Below are positions 42,960 to 44,658 of a DNA stretch of 44,658 nucleotides, piece by piece. The position numbers and the translations under genes were made by a program. Each line of letters opens with the position of its first letter. Within the stretch, counting starts at the first letter, position 1. The DNA is taken from contig SVNR01000023.1 of the NCBI GenBank assembly GCA_015066815.1, forward strand, positions 1 through 44,658, given 5' to 3'. The stretch is from Ruminococcus sp. (GTDB lineage: Bacteria; Bacillota; Clostridia; Oscillospirales; Ruminococcaceae). The notes below the pieces were generated by a model that saw only the letters and a program-made list of their open reading frames with translations, was not told the origin of the DNA and did not search any database.

Positions 42960-44483
42960 ATGAAATATGCTATAGGTGTGGATATAGGAACAAGCGGCAC
43001 AAAATCAGTTCTGTTTGATATGACAGGTAAGGTGATGGCATCTGCTGTTATAGAATATCCGCTTTATCAGGAAAGAAACGGTTATGCAGAGCAGGAACCT
43101 GCTGATTGGTATAATGCAAGTATAGGAACAATAAAAAAAGTGATATCAGAGAGCGGAGTAAACGCAGAAGATATCACAGGTATCGGACTATCAGGACAAA
43201 TGCACGGACTGGTAATGCTTGATGAAAACAACGAGGTAATAAGAAAGTCTATAATATGGTGTGACCAGCGTACAGCTGCAGAATGTGAAGAAATCACCAG
43301 AAAAACAGGCAAAAAAAGACTTGTTGAGATAACTGCAAATCCTGCACTTACAGGGTTTACAGCCTCGAAAATTCTATGGGTAAGAAACAACGAGCCTGAA
43401 AACTACAAGAGATGCCGTCATATACTTCTGCCAAAGGATTATGTGAGGTTTATGCTTACAGGAGTATATGCTACTGAGGTTTCTGATGCATCAGGTATGC
43501 AGCTTCTTGACGTGCCCGGAAGATGCTGGTCTGATGAGATATTAGAGAAGCTTGATATAGACAGATCGCTTCTTGCAGATGTTTATGAATCAGTTGATAT
43601 CACGGGCTATATAACAAAAGAAGCAGCAGAACTGACAGGGCTTAAGGCAGGAACACCGGTAGTAGGCGGGGCAGGAGACAACGCAGCAGCTGCTGTAGGA
43701 ACAGGGATCGTTTCGGACGGAAAGGCGTTCACGACTATAGGAACAAGTGGTGTTGTTTATGCACACACATCTTCTGTTCAGATCGATCCCGAGGGCAGGG
43801 TTCATACCTTCTGCTGTGCGGTTCCCGGATGCTGGCATATAATGGGGGTTACTCAGGCTGCCGGACTATCACTAAAATGGTTCAGAGATAATTTTTGCAG
43901 CGAAGAAATGAAACAGGCAGAAGAGCAGGGTGTCAGTGAATATTACATCATGGACAGAGAAGCAGAACAGATATCTATAGGAGCTGATAAGCTTATTTAT
44001 CTGCCGTATCTGATGGGTGAGAGAACGCCGCATCTCGATCCTGATGTCCGTGGTATGTTTTTCGGACTCTCAGCCATGCATACCAAAGCGCATTTTATCA
44101 GAGCCATTATGGAAGGTGTTGCTTTTTCGCTCCGTGACTGTAAAAATATAATAAGCGGGATGGGGACTGATATATCGGATATGATGGCGTGCGGCGGAGG
44201 AGGAACATCACCTCTGTGGAGAAGCATGCTTGCAGACCTTTATAACTGTCCGGTGAAAACAGTTTCCTGTAAGGAGGGTCCTGCTCTGGGTGTGGCTATT
44301 CTTGCTTTTGTAGGAACAGGTGTGTATGAAAGTGTAGAAAAAGCATGTGAGATCATGATAAAAACCGATAAAACCCAGACTCCTGATCCTGAAAGAAATG
44401 CTGAGTACGAAAAGTACTACAGAATATATAATAAGCTATATGGTTCTATTAAGGAGAACTGCAGTGAGCTTGCAGCTCTATAG
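42960..44483 (+). CDS. xylB: Xylulokinase
   Basis: A FGGY-family kinase that phosphorylates D-xylulose to xylulose 5-phosphate for entry to the pentose phosphate pathway. The 507-aa length is usual. Motifs: the phosphate loop VDIGTSGTKS near residues 8-17, LSGQMHGLVMLD, SIIWCDQRT, a GGAGDNAAAAVGTG segment, and the C-terminal ACGGGGTSPLWRSMLAD. The probable catalytic base is the Asp in GGAGDN. CGGAGG lies just upstream of the ATG. It is last in the operon and a strong terminator follows. Confidence 0.97.
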   Translation: MKYAIGVDIGTSGTKSVLFDMTGKVMASAVIEYPLYQERNGYAEQEPADWYNASIGTIKKVISESGVNAEDITGIGLSGQMHGLVMLDENNEVIRKSIIWCDQRTAAECEEITRKTGKKRLVEITANPALTGFTASKILWVRNNEPENYKRCRHILLPKDYVRFMLTGVYATEVSDASGMQLLDVPGRCWSDEILEKLDIDRSLLADVYESVDITGYITKEAAELTGLKAGTPVVGGAGDNAAAAVGTGIVSDGKAFTTIGTSGVVYAHTSSVQIDPEGRVHTFCCAVPGCWHIMGVTQAAGLSLKWFRDNFCSEEMKQAEEQGVSEYYIMDREAEQISIGADKLIYLPYLMGERTPHLDPDVRGMFFGLSAMHTKAHFIRAIMEGVAFSLRDCKNIISGMGTDISDMMACGGGGTSPLWRSMLADLYNCPVKTVSCKEGPALGVAILAFVGTGVYESVEKACEIMIKTDKTQTPDPERNAEYEKYYRIYNKLYGSIKENCSELAAL

Positions 44484-44497
44484 ACACTACTCTGAAG

Positions 44498-44531
44498 AAA
44501 AACCGCCGAAAAAAAGTATTCGGCGGTTTTT
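44498..44531 (+). terminator. Rho-independent terminator of the xyloside operon
   Basis: AAAACCGCCGAA, AAAAAGTA, TTCGGCGGTTTT, followed by TTC: a perfect 12-bp GC-rich stem, 15 bp after the xylB stop. Confidence 0.9.
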
Positions 44532-44536
44532 TCTGT

Positions 44537-44579
44537 AATTATAGTGAACGTCAAAATAAATTTGACTTTCACTATAATT
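44537..44579. repeat. Dispersed AT palindrome, best consensus copy
   Basis: AATTATAGTGAACGTCAAA, ATAAA, TTTGACTTTCACTATAATT: 18 of 19 arm positions pair. Confidence 0.85.
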
Positions 44580-44588
44580 ATTTTATTT

Positions 44589-44630
44589 ATATTGCCTTGC
44601 ACATCCGATGACTGCGTCATCTCCGTGCAG
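44589..44630. repeat. 42-bp hairpin element, copy 2 (inverted)
   Basis: The reverse complement of the element at 34572-34613, with 35 of 42 positions identical. The inner stem is perfect here (GATGAC / GTCATC with GCA loop). The AT palindrome stands on the same relative side as in copy 1. Confidence 0.75.
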
Positions 44631-44637
44631 ATCGGCT

Positions 44638-44658
44638 AATAGTAAACGCAATTTATTT
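44638..44658. repeat. Left arm of a further palindrome copy, cut by the window end
   Basis: AATAGTAAACGCAATTTATT resembles the TATAGTAAACGACA half-site. The expected right arm would lie outside the window. Confidence 0.45.

Noticed and set aside
1-44658. CRISPR arrays, tRNA or rRNA genes, and complete insertion sequences
   Set aside because: No regularly spaced repeats, no tRNA-like folds with CCA-type ends, and no transposase motifs were seen on reading.

Overview
The window looks like the chromosome of an anaerobic, plant-fibre-using Firmicute of the Ruminococcus / Oscillospiraceae type. This is inferred from AT-rich intergenic DNA, strong AGGAGG-type ribosome sites, the Gram-positive order pyrH-frr-uppS-cdsA-dxr-rseP-ispG-polC, a PolC-type replicase, YesM/YesN-type sensing, and cytosolic xyloside hydrolases with xylA-xylB. 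I see no tRNA, rRNA, CRISPR array, prophage or complete insertion sequence.

Layout. 1-4.45 kb: the 3' end of an unknown small gene, a membrane diguanylate cyclase, and an orphan sugar-binding lipoprotein followed by a membrane LuxR-type sensor-regulator that is cut by one in-frame TAA. 4.45-8.5 kb: a leader region, then a zinc-ribbon protein and two secreted lipoproteins. 8.5-14 kb, minus strand: a PrsA-like lipoprotein, prfC and a YicI-type alpha-xylosidase. 14.1-14.6 kb: dtd, with a palindrome built into its promoter. 14.6-20.2 kb, minus strand: argS, a cysteine-synthase-like gene, a dynamin-like GTPase and a TerB-like/beta-helix protein. 20.3-31.2 kb: the pyrH-to-polC housekeeping run for UMP kinase, ribosome recycling, undecaprenyl and CDP-DAG synthesis, the MEP pathway, site-2 protease and DNA polymerase. 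31.2-34.5 kb: a polyprenyl-phosphate sugar transferase and a convergent UvrD-like helicase. 34.5-44.5 kb: a two-component system, an AraC regulator, and a xyloside operon of DUF4380-like protein, GH3, XylA and XylB.

How the parts fit. The right end is a pentose-use module: GH3 releases xylose or arabinose in the cytosol, XylA isomerises xylose and XylB phosphorylates it. The GH31 alpha-xylosidase at 8.7-11 kb could feed the same pool. No sugar permease lies in the window. A 16-bp sequence is identical upstream of the sensor kinase gene and upstream of the xyloside operon, which suggests a shared regulatory site.

Beyond the genes there is a dispersed family of AT-rich palindromes with half-site TATAGTGAACGTCAAA or TATAGTAAACGACA, often just after stop codons. 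Two copies lie beside a 42-bp GC-richer hairpin whose two copies, 10 kb apart, differ partly by compensatory changes. With the shared regulatory motif, the GTPase/beta-helix pair and the nonsense-interrupted regulator, this is the most unusual content here. All calls come from reading the sequence; no database search was run.
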